A DNA stretch of 33,779 nucleotides from contig QWQU01000009.1 of assembly GCA_003670735.1 (NCBI GenBank), positions 1-33,779 on the forward strand, in the 5' to 3' direction. Made by a program: the position numbers and the translations under genes. The DNA comes from Chloroflexota bacterium. Lineage in GTDB: Bacteria > Chloroflexota > Dehalococcoidia > UBA2979. A model generated the notes under the pieces. That model worked only from the letters and a program-made list of their open reading frames with translations, was not told the origin of the DNA and searched no databases. This document shows positions 1 through 9,688 of this stretch, piece after piece (the first letter of the stretch is position 1; each line of letters starts with the position of its first letter).

Positions 1-271
1 AGAACGGCAGGCCGATGACGCCTTCAGCGACGTAGAGGGCGGCGGTGGCCATGCCGAGCCAGGTGCCGAAGGTGGCGCCCACGAGCAGGACGGCGAAGGG
101 CTGCATGGTGATGGGGACGGGCGTGAAGGCCGTCGTGATGCTGACTCGAGCAGACGCTGCGATGAAGAGCGATCCGAGGATGACGAGGAGCGCGTTGCGC
201 ACGATGGTGCGCTGCGGGAAGAGCACCTGACTGATGGTCTGGTGACTGCGCGTCGGTGAGGCGATAGCCAT
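1..271 (-). CDS. bioY: BioY family biotin transporter substrate-binding subunit, partial (runs off left edge)
   Basis: Minus-strand reading from CAT at 269-271 gives MAIASPTRSHQTISQVLFPQRTIVRNALLVILGSLFIAASARVSITTAFTPVPITMQPFAVLLVGATFGTWLGMATAALYVAEGVIGLPF, with the BioY-like PVPITMQPFAVLLVGA motif. Confidence 0.85.
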   Translation of the reverse strand, partial: MAIASPTRSHQTISQVLFPQRTIVRNALLVILGSLFIAASARVSITTAFTPVPITMQPFAVLLVGATFGTWLGMATAALYVAEGVIGLPF

Positions 272-419
272 TCGAGAAACCTCCACAGCCCTCGCGCCGT
301 TGTGCGCGTTACGATTGGGCCGCCCTAGATTGGGGGCGCGCCCCTCCTTGGTCAACCGGCCGGGAGCTGGTTTGCGCCCAGTGTTTTGGGGCTTGTGCTC
401 GGTTGGTTGGAGGTTTGGG

Positions 420-947
420 ATGGCTCAGCAGGCGGCAGCTACCTCGAGCCAGTCGGAGCGAGACGTGCCGGGCTCGATCGTGGGGATCTTTACGGCGCCG
501 ACGGCTGGGGCGCCGATGGAGCAGCAGGGGTCGGTGGTGCTGCAGCCGGGGGTGGGGATCGTTGGCGACCGTTATGCGCTGCATACGGGGACGTGGAGTG
601 ATCCTCGCTGGCCGGATCAGGAGCTGACGCTGTTCGAGGCGGAGACGGCCGAGGCGGCGGGGATTGAGCCGGGGTTGGCGCGGCGGAACATCGTGACGCG
701 CGGGATCAGTCTCGAGGGGCTGATCGGGGTGCGGTTCCGGATTGGCGGGGCGGTGGTGGCGGGAGTGCGGGCCTGCACGCCATGTCGCTATATCCAGGAG
801 GTGACGGGCGTCGAGGGGCTGACTCGAGCGCTGCATTCGTTCAAGGGCGGGTTGCGCTGCCGGGTGCTCGAGGCGGGCAAGGTGCGGCTGGGCGATGTGA
901 TTGAGGTGCTGGGGCTTGAGCCGGAGACCGAGGCGACCTCGGGGTAG
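420..947 (+). CDS. MOSC domain-containing protein
   Basis: ORF 300..947. ATG at 420 follows an AGG-rich SD. MOSC-like GDRYA..TG, NIVTRGISLEGLIGVRFRIGGAVV, and CTPC..I..V.G.....L......GG.R..VL..G.V..GD. Confidence 0.8.
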   Translation: MAQQAAATSSQSERDVPGSIVGIFTAPTAGAPMEQQGSVVLQPGVGIVGDRYALHTGTWSDPRWPDQELTLFEAETAEAAGIEPGLARRNIVTRGISLEGLIGVRFRIGGAVVAGVRACTPCRYIQEVTGVEGLTRALHSFKGGLRCRVLEAGKVRLGDVIEVLGLEPETEATSG

Positions 948-961
948 TGCGTGTGGCCGCC

Positions 962-1115
962 GTCGGACGGCTCGGCTTGCGCCGAGGCCGGGGCGCGGGC
1001 GGCGTTGCCGCTTGTCGCGCCCGGACAGTATTTCGCCCACCCTCCCGCCCTTGAGCGGGGCTCCGCCCCGCGACCCCGCTGGGGCTTTGCCCCAGACCCC
1101 TCCCGGAATCCAGGC
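962..1115 (+). repeat. Structured intergenic repeat, copy 1
   Basis: GTCGGACGGCTCGGCTTGCGCCGAG, then an outer stem CCGGGGCGCG/CGCGCCCGG, inner GCGGC-GTT-GCCGC, core GGACAGTATTTCGCCCACCCTCCCGCCC, and hairpins GCGGGGCTCCGCCCCGC and TGGGGCTTTGCCCCA. Confidence 0.85.
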
Positions 1116-1162
1116 CGCGGATACCTCGAAATACGCGTCATCTCGAGAGAGCGAGGCTGCGT

Positions 1163-1786
1163 GTGACCTCGGACGTTCGGATTGAGAAGGTCGCGGCGTT
1201 TATCACTCGCGATGTCGAGGTAGGTGGGGTGTGGCAGCGAGAGCTGCTGGTGTTTCGGCATGCGAATCCGTTGGCGGGGGTGCAGGTGCCGGCGGGGACC
1301 GTTGATCCGCCTGAGTCGCCGCTCGCTGCGGTGATGCGGGAGGTGGCTGAGGAGGCGGGGCTGCTCGAGGTCGAGGTAGTCGGCGAGCCGGTGTTGGCAC
1401 GGCTCGAGCTGCTCGACGCGGAGTGGTACCTGACGTTGCACGGCGAGGGGCGCGCGATGCTGAGTGAGCACGACCTGGCGAGTCCGGTGGTGACGATTGT
1501 GCGGCGAGATGGCGATCGGGTGCTGCTCGGCGGTTCGAATCCTGATGGCTCGGCGGTGGAGTGGTGGGCGTCGGCCAGTGCGGTGACTCGCGACCTGCGG
1601 CGCTGGCTGTTTCATCTGCGCGCGACCGGGGATGTGCTCGATAGCTGGTCACGGGCGTTCGATCGGACGGAGCCGTGGTCGTTCTACTGGGTCGCCCTCG
1701 ATGCGCCGAGTCCGCTCGTGGGTGTGCAGTTCGGGTGGTTCGAGGAGATGCGCGAGCGGCTGGTTGCCGGGCGTGATGGCTCGTGA
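1163..1786 (+). CDS. NUDIX hydrolase
   Basis: Nudix box G(TVDPP)E(SPLAAVM)REVAEEAGL. GTG start. Confidence 0.85.
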   Translation: MTSDVRIEKVAAFITRDVEVGGVWQRELLVFRHANPLAGVQVPAGTVDPPESPLAAVMREVAEEAGLLEVEVVGEPVLARLELLDAEWYLTLHGEGRAMLSEHDLASPVVTIVRRDGDRVLLGGSNPDGSAVEWWASASAVTRDLRRWLFHLRATGDVLDSWSRAFDRTEPWSFYWVALDAPSPLVGVQFGWFEEMRERLVAGRDGS

Positions 1787-1793
1787 CTACCAT
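1764..1793 (+). promoter_or_regulatory. Putative sigma70-type promoter for the valS leader
   Basis: TTGCCG (1764-1769), 18 bp spacer, TACCAT (1788-1793). Predicted start near 1800-1801, at the leader peptide ATG. Confidence 0.5.
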
Positions 1794-1800
1794 CGAGGTG

Positions 1801-1836
1801 ATGACGGTATCTGTAGTAGTACGACGCGGCGGCTAG
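1801..1836 (+). CDS. Putative valine-rich leader peptide MTVSVVVRRGG
   Basis: ATG ACG GTA TCT GTA GTA GTA CGA CGC GGC GGC TAG: four valine codons among codons 3-7, all GTA, followed by an intrinsic terminator and valS. Confidence 0.7.
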   Translation: MTVSVVVRRGG

Positions 1837-1873
1837 CAGCCTCGAAACGTTTGAGGTGTGCGAGTCGCCAGTG

Positions 1874-1897
1874 CCCCGCCTAGCGGGGTTTTTCTTT
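1874..1897 (+). terminator. Intrinsic terminator in valS 5' region (probable attenuator)
   Basis: CCCCGC-CTA-GCGGGG followed by TTTTTCTTT, ending about 19 nt before the valS ATG. Confidence 0.8.
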
Positions 1898-1915
1898 GCT
1901 CGTGAGGACAGTGCG

Positions 1916-4654
1916 ATGACAACTGATACGGACAGCCAGCAGCCGACGGAGATGGCGACGGCGTATGAGCCCGCCTCGGTGGAGGAGGCGCTGTACACGT
2001 GGTGGGAGGCGAACGGGTACTTCCAGCCGTCGGGCAGTGGGAAGCCGTTCACGATCATCATGCCGCCGCCGAATGTGACGGGTGAGCTGCACGTCGGGCA
2101 CGCGCTGACGGTGTCGGTGGAGGACCTGCTGATCCGGTGGCACCGGATGCTGGGCGACGACACGCTCTGGCTGCCGGGCGTGGACCACGCGGCGATCGCG
2201 GTGCAGAACGTGGTCGAACGCGAGCTGCGGCGCGAGGGGATCGAGCGGCGCGAGATCGGTCGCGAGGAGTTCCTGAATCGCGTGTGGCAGTGGGTGGAGC
2301 GCACGCGCTCTGCGATCTCGCGGCAGCATCGACGGCTTGGTGCTTCGGCGGACTGGTCGCGCGAGCGGTTCACGATGGATGACGTGCCGCAGCAGGCGGT
2401 GCGGCAGACGTTCGTGCGATTGCACCAGGACGGACTGATCTATCGCGGGGTGCGCCTCGTGAACTGGTGCGTTGATTGCGGGACTGCGATCTCGGACCTC
2501 GAAGTTGAGCATGAGGATGAGGCGGGCTCGTTCTGGTACGTGCGCTATCCGGTGGTCGATGATCGGGATCAGCCGACGAGCGAGTACATCGTGATCGCGA
2601 CGACGCGGCCGGAGACGATTCCGGCTGACGCGGCGGTGGCGGTGCATCCGGAGGATCCTCGATACAGCGCGCTGATCGGCAAGCGGGTGCAGGTGCCGTC
2701 GAGCGATCGCGTGATTCCGATCATCGCGGATACGGCGGTGAGCATTGAAGGCGGATCGGGCGCGCTGAAGGTGACGCCGGGTCACGACCCGGTGGACTTC
2801 GAGATTGGGCAGCGGCACTCGCTGCCGATTCACACGGTGATCGGCTTCGACGGGAAGATGACGGCGGACGCCGGCGTGTACGAAGGCCTCGAACGATTCG
2901 AGGCGCGCACGAAGATCGTTGCGGACATCGAGGCGCGTGGTCTGCTCGAGAAGGTCGATCCGTACACGCACTCGATTGGGCACTGCCAGCGATCAGGGAC
3001 GATCGTGGAGCCGCTGTTGTCGGAGCAGTGGTTTGTGCGCGTGCGCCCTGAGGCGGGCTCGAACCAATACGACCTGGCCGGTGCTGCGATCGCGGCGGTC
3101 GAGGACGGTCGCATTCGGTTCATGCCGGAGCGCTTCGAGCGCACGTACATGCACTGGATGGAGAACATTCGCGACTGGACGATCTCACGGCAGATCTGGT
3201 GGGGGCACCGCATCCCGGTTTGGTACTGCGATGACTGCGGCGCGACGACGCTGCCGAGTCTCGACGATGTGATGGTCGATCCGACTGCATGCAGCGCGTG
3301 TGCATCCTCGAACGTGCGTCAGGACGAGGACACGCTCGACACGTGGTTCTCCTCGGGATTGTGGCCGCACTCGACGCTTGGTTGGCCGAACGCGGGCGCG
3401 CCTGACTTGAAGTACTACCCGACCAATGTGATGGAGACCGGGTACGACATCATCTTCTTCTGGGTGGCACGCATGATCATGCTGTCGCTCTACAACATGA
3501 ACGGCGTGGTGCCGTTCGAGACGGTGTACCTGCACGGCCTGGTGCGCGCGCCCGATGGACAGAAGATGTCGAAGTCGAAGGGCAACACCGTTGACCCGCT
3601 GCAGTCGATCGCGATGTATGGCACGGACGCGCTGCGCTATGCACTGATCTCGAGCACGTCGCCCGGGAATGATCAGCGGATCACTGATCAGCGACTCGAG
3701 GCGGGGCGCAACTTCGCGAACAAGCTGTGGAATGCATCGCGGTTCGTGATCTCGATGGTGCAGGGTATCGAGGATTTGGCCGACGACGACCTCGATGTGC
3801 CTGCGGCGGGTGCAGACATTCCGCTCGAGGATCGCTGGATCCTGTCGCGCACGGAGCACGTGGCGGCGAGCGTTGGTGATCTGCTCGAGAAGTTCGAACT
3901 TGGTGAAGCAGTGCGTCAGCTGCGCGACTTCTTCTGGGAGGAGTTCGCGGACTGGTACATCGAGGCGGCGAAGGTGCGTGTGCGTGAAGGCGACCGCACG
4001 CCGCTGCCGGTGCTGGTGCATGTGCTCGACCGCACGTTGCGGATGCTGCATCCCTCAATGCCGTACGTGACGGAGGAGATCTGGCAGCGACTCGTGTCGG
4101 TGCGTCCGGATCCGGCAGGTGCGCCTGCGCTGATCGTGGCGGCGTATCCGATCGCGGAGGAGGCGCGCTTCGACGATGCAGCGGAGCGCGAGTTCGCGGC
4201 GCTGCAGGACTTCGTGCGCGGCATTCGCAATGTGCGCGCGGAGAAGCGCGTCGAGGCGGCGAAGTGGGTGGAGTCGTACATCGTGGCCGGCGAGGTCGCT
4301 CCTGCGGCACAGGCATGGGCCGGCGCTATCGAGCAGCTCGCGCGGACTCGACCGTTGCATGTCGTGGTGACGGCCGATGAGGCGCCCTCGGAGGGTGTCG
4401 TGACGGCGGTGCTGCCGGTGGGGCGCGTGGTACTGCCACTCGGCGGGATGGTTGACGCGGCTGCGGAGCGCGTGCGGCTGGGCAAACAGATCTCGGAGGC
4501 TGAGGGTGTGGTGTCCTCGCTCGAGGCGAAGCTGGGGGATGCGAACTTCGCGTCTCGGGCGCCTGCGGCGATCGTGGCTAAGGAGCAGGAGCGGCTCGAT
4601 ACCGCTCGTGGTCGCCTCGAGGGTTTGCGGGAGTCGCTGGCCGAGCTGGCTTAG
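1916..4654 (+). CDS. valS: Valine--tRNA ligase
   Basis: ORF 1856..4654 trimmed to ATG 1916 because the terminator lies in the upstream extension. PPPNVTGELHVGHAL (HIGH), KMSKSKGN (KMSKS), C-terminal coiled arm. Confidence 0.95.
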   Translation: MTTDTDSQQPTEMATAYEPASVEEALYTWWEANGYFQPSGSGKPFTIIMPPPNVTGELHVGHALTVSVEDLLIRWHRMLGDDTLWLPGVDHAAIAVQNVVERELRREGIERREIGREEFLNRVWQWVERTRSAISRQHRRLGASADWSRERFTMDDVPQQAVRQTFVRLHQDGLIYRGVRLVNWCVDCGTAISDLEVEHEDEAGSFWYVRYPVVDDRDQPTSEYIVIATTRPETIPADAAVAVHPEDPRYSALIGKRVQVPSSDRVIPIIADTAVSIEGGSGALKVTPGHDPVDFEIGQRHSLPIHTVIGFDGKMTADAGVYEGLERFEARTKIVADIEARGLLEKVDPYTHSIGHCQRSGTIVEPLLSEQWFVRVRPEAGSNQYDLAGAAIAAVEDGRIRFMPERFERTYMHWMENIRDWTISRQIWWGHRIPVWYCDDCGATTLPSLDDVMVDPTACSACASSNVRQDEDTLDTWFSSGLWPHSTLGWPNAGAPDLKYYPTNVMETGYDIIFFWVARMIMLSLYNMNGVVPFETVYLHGLVRAPDGQKMSKSKGNTVDPLQSIAMYGTDALRYALISSTSPGNDQRITDQRLEAGRNFANKLWNASRFVISMVQGIEDLADDDLDVPAAGADIPLEDRWILSRTEHVAASVGDLLEKFELGEAVRQLRDFFWEEFADWYIEAAKVRVREGDRTPLPVLVHVLDRTLRMLHPSMPYVTEEIWQRLVSVRPDPAGAPALIVAAYPIAEEARFDDAAEREFAALQDFVRGIRNVRAEKRVEAAKWVESYIVAGEVAPAAQAWAGAIEQLARTRPLHVVVTADEAPSEGVVTAVLPVGRVVLPLGGMVDAAAERVRLGKQISEAEGVVSSLEAKLGDANFASRAPAAIVAKEQERLDTARGRLEGLRESLAELA

Positions 4655-4683
4655 CGAGTCGACCTCGATGGTTGGTGTTGTGG

Positions 4684-4714
4684 CGAGGCCCCGCGTGAGC
4701 GGGGCCTCGTTTTG
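4684..4714 (+). terminator. Intrinsic terminator after valS
   Basis: CGAGGCCCCGC-GTGA-GCGGGGCCTCG followed by TTTTGTGTG. Confidence 0.8.
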
Positions 4715-4742
4715 TGTGTGGCTAGTCGGGGTCGGAGCTGGG

Positions 4743-5246
4743 TTAGCGGTTCTTCAGGTACAGGGCCGTGTTGAGGGCCGTGGCGAAGGTGGTCCAGGCG
4801 AGGTAAGGGAGGAGGAGGGCGGCGGCGAGGGGGCGGACTCGATAGAAGCTGCGGATGGTGGCGGTGATGGCGACGAGCATCGAGAGGATGACGGCGAGGG
4901 CGAGGTCGATGCGCCTGGCGCCGAAGAAGATCGGGGACCAGGCGGCGTTGAGGCCAAGCTGGGCGGCGTAGATGGCGAGGGCTCGCTTCGTGTCATTCGA
5001 GGCGGGGGCGCCGGATGGGGTGCGGTCGGCGCGGTAGACGAGCCAGGCGGCGGTGCCCATGAGGGCGTAGAGGGCGGTCCAGACGGGGCCGAAGATCCAC
5101 GGGGGCGGGTTCCACTCGGGCTTGTCGAGGGTGCGGTACCAGCCGTTGACCGAATTACTCGTGAACCAGGCGCCAATGGCGCCGCCAAGGTTTGGCAGCA
5201 GGATCGACAGGCCCAGGGCGGCGGCGTCGCGGCGGGTGATTGGCAT
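4743..5246 (-). CDS. TspO/MBR family protein
   Basis: GGAIGAWFT...WYRTLDKPEWNPPPWIFGPVWTALYALMGTAAWLV...LNAAWSPIFFGARR. Confidence 0.9.
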   Translation of the reverse strand: MPITRRDAAALGLSILLPNLGGAIGAWFTSNSVNGWYRTLDKPEWNPPPWIFGPVWTALYALMGTAAWLVYRADRTPSGAPASNDTKRALAIYAAQLGLNAAWSPIFFGARRIDLALAVILSMLVAITATIRSFYRVRPLAAALLLPYLAWTTFATALNTALYLKNR

Positions 5247-5394
5247 GGAACCAGTGTCAGCGGGGCGGCAAGGCGGGTGTTGAGGCGATCTCGATACCTC
5301 CGGCGGGGTGTGACCTCTATCTCATCGGGGGCTGGAGGCGGAATCTCTGGGCGGGCACTCGGGGTGCCTCGAGGGATGCGTTGGGGAGGGCTCG

Positions 5395-5730
5395 ATGGCG
5401 ACGGTGGCGTTGTTGGTGGTCTCGAACACGTTCATGACGTTCGCCTGGTACGGGCATCTGAAGCATGGGAGCTGGCCGCTGTGGCTCGCGATCTTCGTGA
5501 GCTGGGGGATCGCGCTGGGGGAGTACTGCTTCCAGGTGCCGGCGAACCGGCTGGGGTACGGTCAGTTCACCGGTTATCAGCTGAAGATCATCCAGGAGGC
5601 GATCACGCTGGTCGTGTTCGTGGGATTCGCGGCGTTCTACCTCGGCGAGCCGCTGCGGTGGAACTACGTGGGGTCGTTCGCGTGCATCCTAGGCGCGGTG
5701 GTGTTTGCGTTCTGGGGGCGGGCTTCGTAG
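5395..5730 (+). CDS. DMT family (DUF486-type) membrane protein
   Basis: TFAWYGHLKH...SWGIALGEYCFQVPANRLGYGQFTGYQLKIIQEAITLVVF. Confidence 0.85.
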   Translation: MATVALLVVSNTFMTFAWYGHLKHGSWPLWLAIFVSWGIALGEYCFQVPANRLGYGQFTGYQLKIIQEAITLVVFVGFAAFYLGEPLRWNYVGSFACILGAVVFAFWGRAS

Positions 5731-5813
5731 CACATGCGAGCGTGCTCGAGAGATGCGTTTCGTGGTTGCTGGGGCCGCGATCGCAGGCCGTCCGTGCGGC
5801 ATTTCACGATTCG

Positions 5814-5842
5814 TTGACACTCACTAGAGGCGCTGCTACGGT
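5814..5842 (+). promoter_or_regulatory. Putative nuo operon promoter
   Basis: TTGACA (5814-5819), 17 bp spacer, TACGGT (5837-5842), upstream of the nuoA GTG. Hairpin AGCGCA-GGTT-TGCGCT lies in the inferred 5' UTR. Confidence 0.65.
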
Positions 5843-5918
5843 CAGTCCCGACTGAGCCAAGCGCAGGTTTGCGCTGGTTTCGCAGCCGTGTGCATAGGCA
5901 TTTGAAGGTACGGGGCGC

Positions 5919-6293
5919 GTGGAACACCTGGACCAACTGTTCGGGAACTACATCGCGGTGTTCCTCGCCACGATCGCCGGTTTCATCCTCGTTATCTCGG
6001 CGCTGGTCGGTAACCGACTGCTCGCACCGTTCTCGCAGGAGCGCTCCAAGGGCACCTCGTACGAGTGTGGCATGCTGCCGATCAAGCGCGCCCAGACGAA
6101 CGTGGGCATGCGCTTCTACCTGTACGCAATCCTGTTCATCATCTTCGACGTCGAGGCGGTCTTCATCTTCCCGTGGGCGCTCTCCTTCGTGGCCATTGGC
6201 CCGATGGCGTACTACGAGATGGTCCTGTTCGTCGGCATCCTTGCCGCCGGGCTCGCCTACGCGTGGAAGAAGGGAGCCCTGCGATGGCAGTAA
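5919..6293 (+). CDS. nuoA: NADH-quinone oxidoreductase subunit A
   Basis: [44 protein letters not shown]. Confidence 0.93.
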   Translation: MEHLDQLFGNYIAVFLATIAGFILVISALVGNRLLAPFSQERSKGTSYECGMLPIKRAQTNVGMRFYLYAILFIIFDVEAVFIFPWALSFVAIGPMAYYEMVLFVGILAAGLAYAWKKGALRWQ

Positions 6294-6913
6294 ACGTCAC
6301 TGAGACGGGCGTACCTGACGCTCCGGTCGTTGCTCCTGAGTCCCCGGCGATGCCGGGTGGCTTCCCGAGCCCGTTGCCGCTGGAGCACCCGAACGAGGCG
6401 GCTCGGCTGACCCCTGTTGAGGTCGTGCCGGGCAAGGCGCTGTACCGCGCGGTGCTCCCGGGCATCCTGCAGGTACCGGCGGACCTCGTGATTGCCGCTT
6501 CGCGGAAGTCGTCGCTCTGGCCGATGACGTTCGGCCTGGCGTGCTGCGCGATCGAGATGATCGCGACCTACATGTCCCACTACGACCTCGACCGTTTCGG
6601 GATTGTGCCGTGGCCGTCGCCGCGCCAGTCCGACGTGATGATCGTGGCCGGCACCGTGACCAAGAAGATGGCCCCAGCGGTGAAGCTCCTGTACGAACAG
6701 ATGCCGAACCCCAAGTGGGTGATCTCGATGGGCGCGTGCGCCACCAACGGCGGCCCGTACACGCGGTACGACCGCGTGGTGCAGGGCGTCGACAAGCTGA
6801 TTCCGGTCGACGTGTACGTGCCTGGCTGCCCGCCGCGCCCCGAGGCGCTGCTGGATGGCTTCCTGGCACTGCAGGAAAAGATCATGGAAGAGCGGGCGGC
6901 GACCGGACGATGA
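6284..6913 (+). CDS. nuoB: NADH-quinone oxidoreductase subunit B
   Basis: ATG 6284 overlaps the nuoA end. [19 protein letters not shown]...[18 protein letters not shown]...[15 protein letters not shown]. Confidence 0.95.
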   Translation: MAVNVTETGVPDAPVVAPESPAMPGGFPSPLPLEHPNEAARLTPVEVVPGKALYRAVLPGILQVPADLVIAASRKSSLWPMTFGLACCAIEMIATYMSHYDLDRFGIVPWPSPRQSDVMIVAGTVTKKMAPAVKLLYEQMPNPKWVISMGACATNGGPYTRYDRVVQGVDKLIPVDVYVPGCPPRPEALLDGFLALQEKIMEERAATGR

Positions 6914-7437
6914 CGACCGAAGGCGCGGCGCCGGAGCGAACGCTTTCCGGCACGATCTGGTCCGAAGTGGATCGTGCGCTCTCGGGCATCACTGCCTCCG
7001 CGGAGCGTGCTGTCCTCGATGTGATCGTGACGATTCCGCGCGATGAGGTGATTCGCGGGCTGAAGGCGCTGAAGGCTGATGAGGCCCTAGCGTTCGACTA
7101 CCTGCGCTGCCTGACCTGCGTCGACAACGAGGCGGACGGCATGGACGTCGTCTATCACCTCTACTCGACGGAGAAGCGTCACAACGTGACGGTGAAGGTG
7201 CACCTCGAAGCAAACGACCTGTTCGTGGACACGGCGACCACGGTGTGGCGTGCGGCGAACTGGTACGAGCGTGAAGCGGCCGAGATGTTCGGTGTGCGCT
7301 TCCGCGGTCATCCCGATCCTCGGACGCTGCTGATGCCCGAGGACATGACTGACACGTTCCCGCTGCGGAAAGACCACCCCCTGGCGGAGATCGAAGTGCT
7401 GCAGGGCGAGGGCATCGCCTGGGGCGTGGAGGAATAG
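6910..7437 (+). CDS. nuoC: NADH-quinone oxidoreductase subunit C
   Basis: ATGA overlap with nuo[42 protein letters not shown]. Confidence 0.93.
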   Translation: MTTEGAAPERTLSGTIWSEVDRALSGITASAERAVLDVIVTIPRDEVIRGLKALKADEALAFDYLRCLTCVDNEADGMDVVYHLYSTEKRHNVTVKVHLEANDLFVDTATTVWRAANWYEREAAEMFGVRFRGHPDPRTLLMPEDMTDTFPLRKDHPLAEIEVLQGEGIAWGVEE

Positions 7438-7439
7438 CG

Positions 7440-8567
7440 ATGACGAACGCTCTCCAGCCCAGCGAGTTCGAAGTTCAAGACATCATGATCAACATGGGGC
7501 CGCAGCACCCTGCGACCCACGGCGTGTTCCGGATGGTGCTGCAGGTCGATGGCGAGATCGTCAAAGACCTGATTCCGCACATCGGCTACATGCACCGCGG
7601 CGCGGAGAAGCTGTCGGAGACGATGGACTTCCGCCAGGGCATCGGCTTCATGGACCGCACGGAGTACCTCGCGCAGTTCAATGCTGAGCTGGGCTACGTG
7701 ATGGCCGTCGAGAAGCTGATGGACATCGAGGTGCCGGAGCGCGCGCAGTGGATCCGGATGATCCTCTGCGAGTTGAACCGCCTCTCGAGTCACTTCATGT
7801 TCACTGGCGCGTTCGGCACTGACGCCGGCGTGTTTGGTACCTCGTTCACGTACGCGTTCCGCTGGCGCGAGGAGATCCTTGACCTGTTCGAGGAGATCAC
7901 GGGCGACCGGCTGATGTACGCGTACTTCCGCCCGGGCGGTCTGGCCTGGGAAGTCACGGATAACTTCGAGGCCCGCGTGCGTCAGGTGCTCGAGCTCTCG
8001 AAGCAGGGCATCAAGGACATCGATGGTCTGGTGACCAACAACGAAATCTTCAAGGCACGTACGCAGGGCGTTGGCGTGCTGACGAAGGAACAGGCAATCG
8101 ACTGGGGCACGACAGGCCCGGTGCTGCGCGCGAGTGGTGTCCAGATGGACATTCGTCGCGACGAGCCATACCTGTTCTATGACCAGGTCGAGTTCGACAT
8201 TCCGATCGGGCAGAACGGCGACGTCTACGACCGCTGGTGCCTGCGCATGGAAGAGATGCGCCAGTCGGTGCGCATCGTCGAGCAGTGCCTGACGAAGCTG
8301 CAGCCCGGCCCGATTCAGCCGGAGCGCATGCCTCGCATGCTGCGCACGCCGCCGGGCGAGGTGTACATCCGCACCGAGGCGCCGCGTGGCGAGTTCGGCA
8401 TTTACATGGTGAGCAAGGGCGGCAACCGCCCGCACCGCCTGAAGGTGCGCTCCTCCTGCTTCGCGAACCTGCAGTCGCTGCGGGACATGTCGATCGGCCA
8501 GTACGTGGCCGACGCGGTGCTCGCGCTCGGCTCGATGGACATCGTGCTGTGTGAGGTCGACCGATGA
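7440..8567 (+). CDS. nuoD: NADH-quinone oxidoreductase subunit D
   Basis: NMGPQHPATHGVFRMVLQVDGEIV...HIGYMHRGAEKL. Confidence 0.95.
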   Translation: MTNALQPSEFEVQDIMINMGPQHPATHGVFRMVLQVDGEIVKDLIPHIGYMHRGAEKLSETMDFRQGIGFMDRTEYLAQFNAELGYVMAVEKLMDIEVPERAQWIRMILCELNRLSSHFMFTGAFGTDAGVFGTSFTYAFRWREEILDLFEEITGDRLMYAYFRPGGLAWEVTDNFEARVRQVLELSKQGIKDIDGLVTNNEIFKARTQGVGVLTKEQAIDWGTTGPVLRASGVQMDIRRDEPYLFYDQVEFDIPIGQNGDVYDRWCLRMEEMRQSVRIVEQCLTKLQPGPIQPERMPRMLRTPPGEVYIRTEAPRGEFGIYMVSKGGNRPHRLKVRSSCFANLQSLRDMSIGQYVADAVLALGSMDIVLCEVDR

Positions 8568-9688
8568 ACACGCTGTTCGGCCTGCCGGTCGCACTCGATG
8601 CGTTGATCCGTGTCCTGATCATTGTGAGTGTCATGACCGTGGTGGTCATGGGTCTGATCTATGTCGAGCGCAAGGTGCTGGCTCGCTTCCAGCAACGCCT
8701 CGGCCCGACGCGCACTGGCCCGATGGGTCTGTTGCAGTCGGTCGCGGACGCGCTGAAGCTCGTGGCCAAAGAAGACGTGCGGCCGACGAACGCCGACCCG
8801 TGGGTGTTCGAGCTGGCGCCGTTCCTCGTATTCGTCCCGACCTTCCTCGGGTTTGTCGTTGTCCCGTTCGCGCTGGCCTGGTCTGTGCGCGACCTCGACC
8901 TCGGACTCTTCTACATCCTGGCTGTCTCGTCGGTGAACATTGTTGGCTGGGTGATGGCCGGTTGGGCCTCCGACAACCGCTACGCCATGCTGGGTGCGCT
9001 GCGCGCCGTGGCACAGTCGATCTCGTACGAGCTGCCGCTGGTGATGGCGATGATCGCTGTGGCGATGGTCGCCGACTCGCTGAACATCAGCGAGATCGTG
9101 CGCGGGCAGGCGATGGTGCCGAACATCGTGTGGCAGCCGCTGCCGTTCCTGATGTTCTTCATCTGCATGCTGGCCGAGATGAACCGCCCGCCGTTCGACA
9201 TTCCGGTCGGCGAGTCGGAAGTCGTCGGTGGTCCGTACGTCGAGTACAGCGGCATCCGCTGGTCGATGTTCTTCCTGGCTGAGTACGCCTCGATGTTCAT
9301 CATGGCGCTGCTGGGTGCCGCGGTATTCCTCGGTGGTAGCGCGTGGCCGTTCGGCGAGCAGCTGGGTCTGCCGTGGCAGATTCTGCTGACGGTCGCGAAG
9401 GCCGGGCTGATCATCTTCGTTGTCATCTGGACTCGCGCGTCGTTCCCGCGCCTGCGCATCGATCAGCTGATGTCATTCAGCTGGAAGCTGCTGCTGCCGG
9501 TCTCGTTCGCGCAGATCATGGTGAATGGCCTGATCCTGGTGTACGACCTGCCCTACGGCATGTCGCACACGCTGCTGGCGGTGTGCAGCGCGGCTGGCGT
9601 GCTGTTCGTTGCCTCGGCAATCAACCGCAGTGTCACCAGCCCGCGCCCGCGGCCGCTGCTGATTCCTCGAAGTGAGGCGGCACGATGA
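8564..9688 (+). CDS. nuoH: NADH-quinone oxidoreductase subunit H
   Basis: YVERKVLARFQQRLGPTRTGPMGLLQSVADALKL...EMNRPPFDIPVGESEVVGG. Confidence 0.95.
   Translation: MNTLFGLPVALDALIRVLIIVSVMTVVVMGLIYVERKVLARFQQRLGPTRTGPMGLLQSVADALKLVAKEDVRPTNADPWVFELAPFLVFVPTFLGFVVVPFALAWSVRDLDLGLFYILAVSSVNIVGWVMAGWASDNRYAMLGALRAVAQSISYELPLVMAMIAVAMVADSLNISEIVRGQAMVPNIVWQPLPFLMFFICMLAEMNRPPFDIPVGESEVVGGPYVEYSGIRWSMFFLAEYASMFIMALLGAAVFLGGSAWPFGEQLGLPWQILLTVAKAGLIIFVVIWTRASFPRLRIDQLMSFSWKLLLPVSFAQIMVNGLILVYDLPYGMSHTLLAVCSAAGVLFVASAINRSVTSPRPRPLLIPRSEAAR

Noticed and set aside
951-1166. Small ORFs inside the repeat copies (also 16017..16238, 27646..27993)
   Set aside because: Reading frame is not preserved between copies, whereas base pairing is; likely non-coding.
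1790-1915. T-box riboswitch for valS
   Set aside because: Leader is short and I find no T-box-like TGGNACCGCG; the Val-rich leader peptide explains it better.
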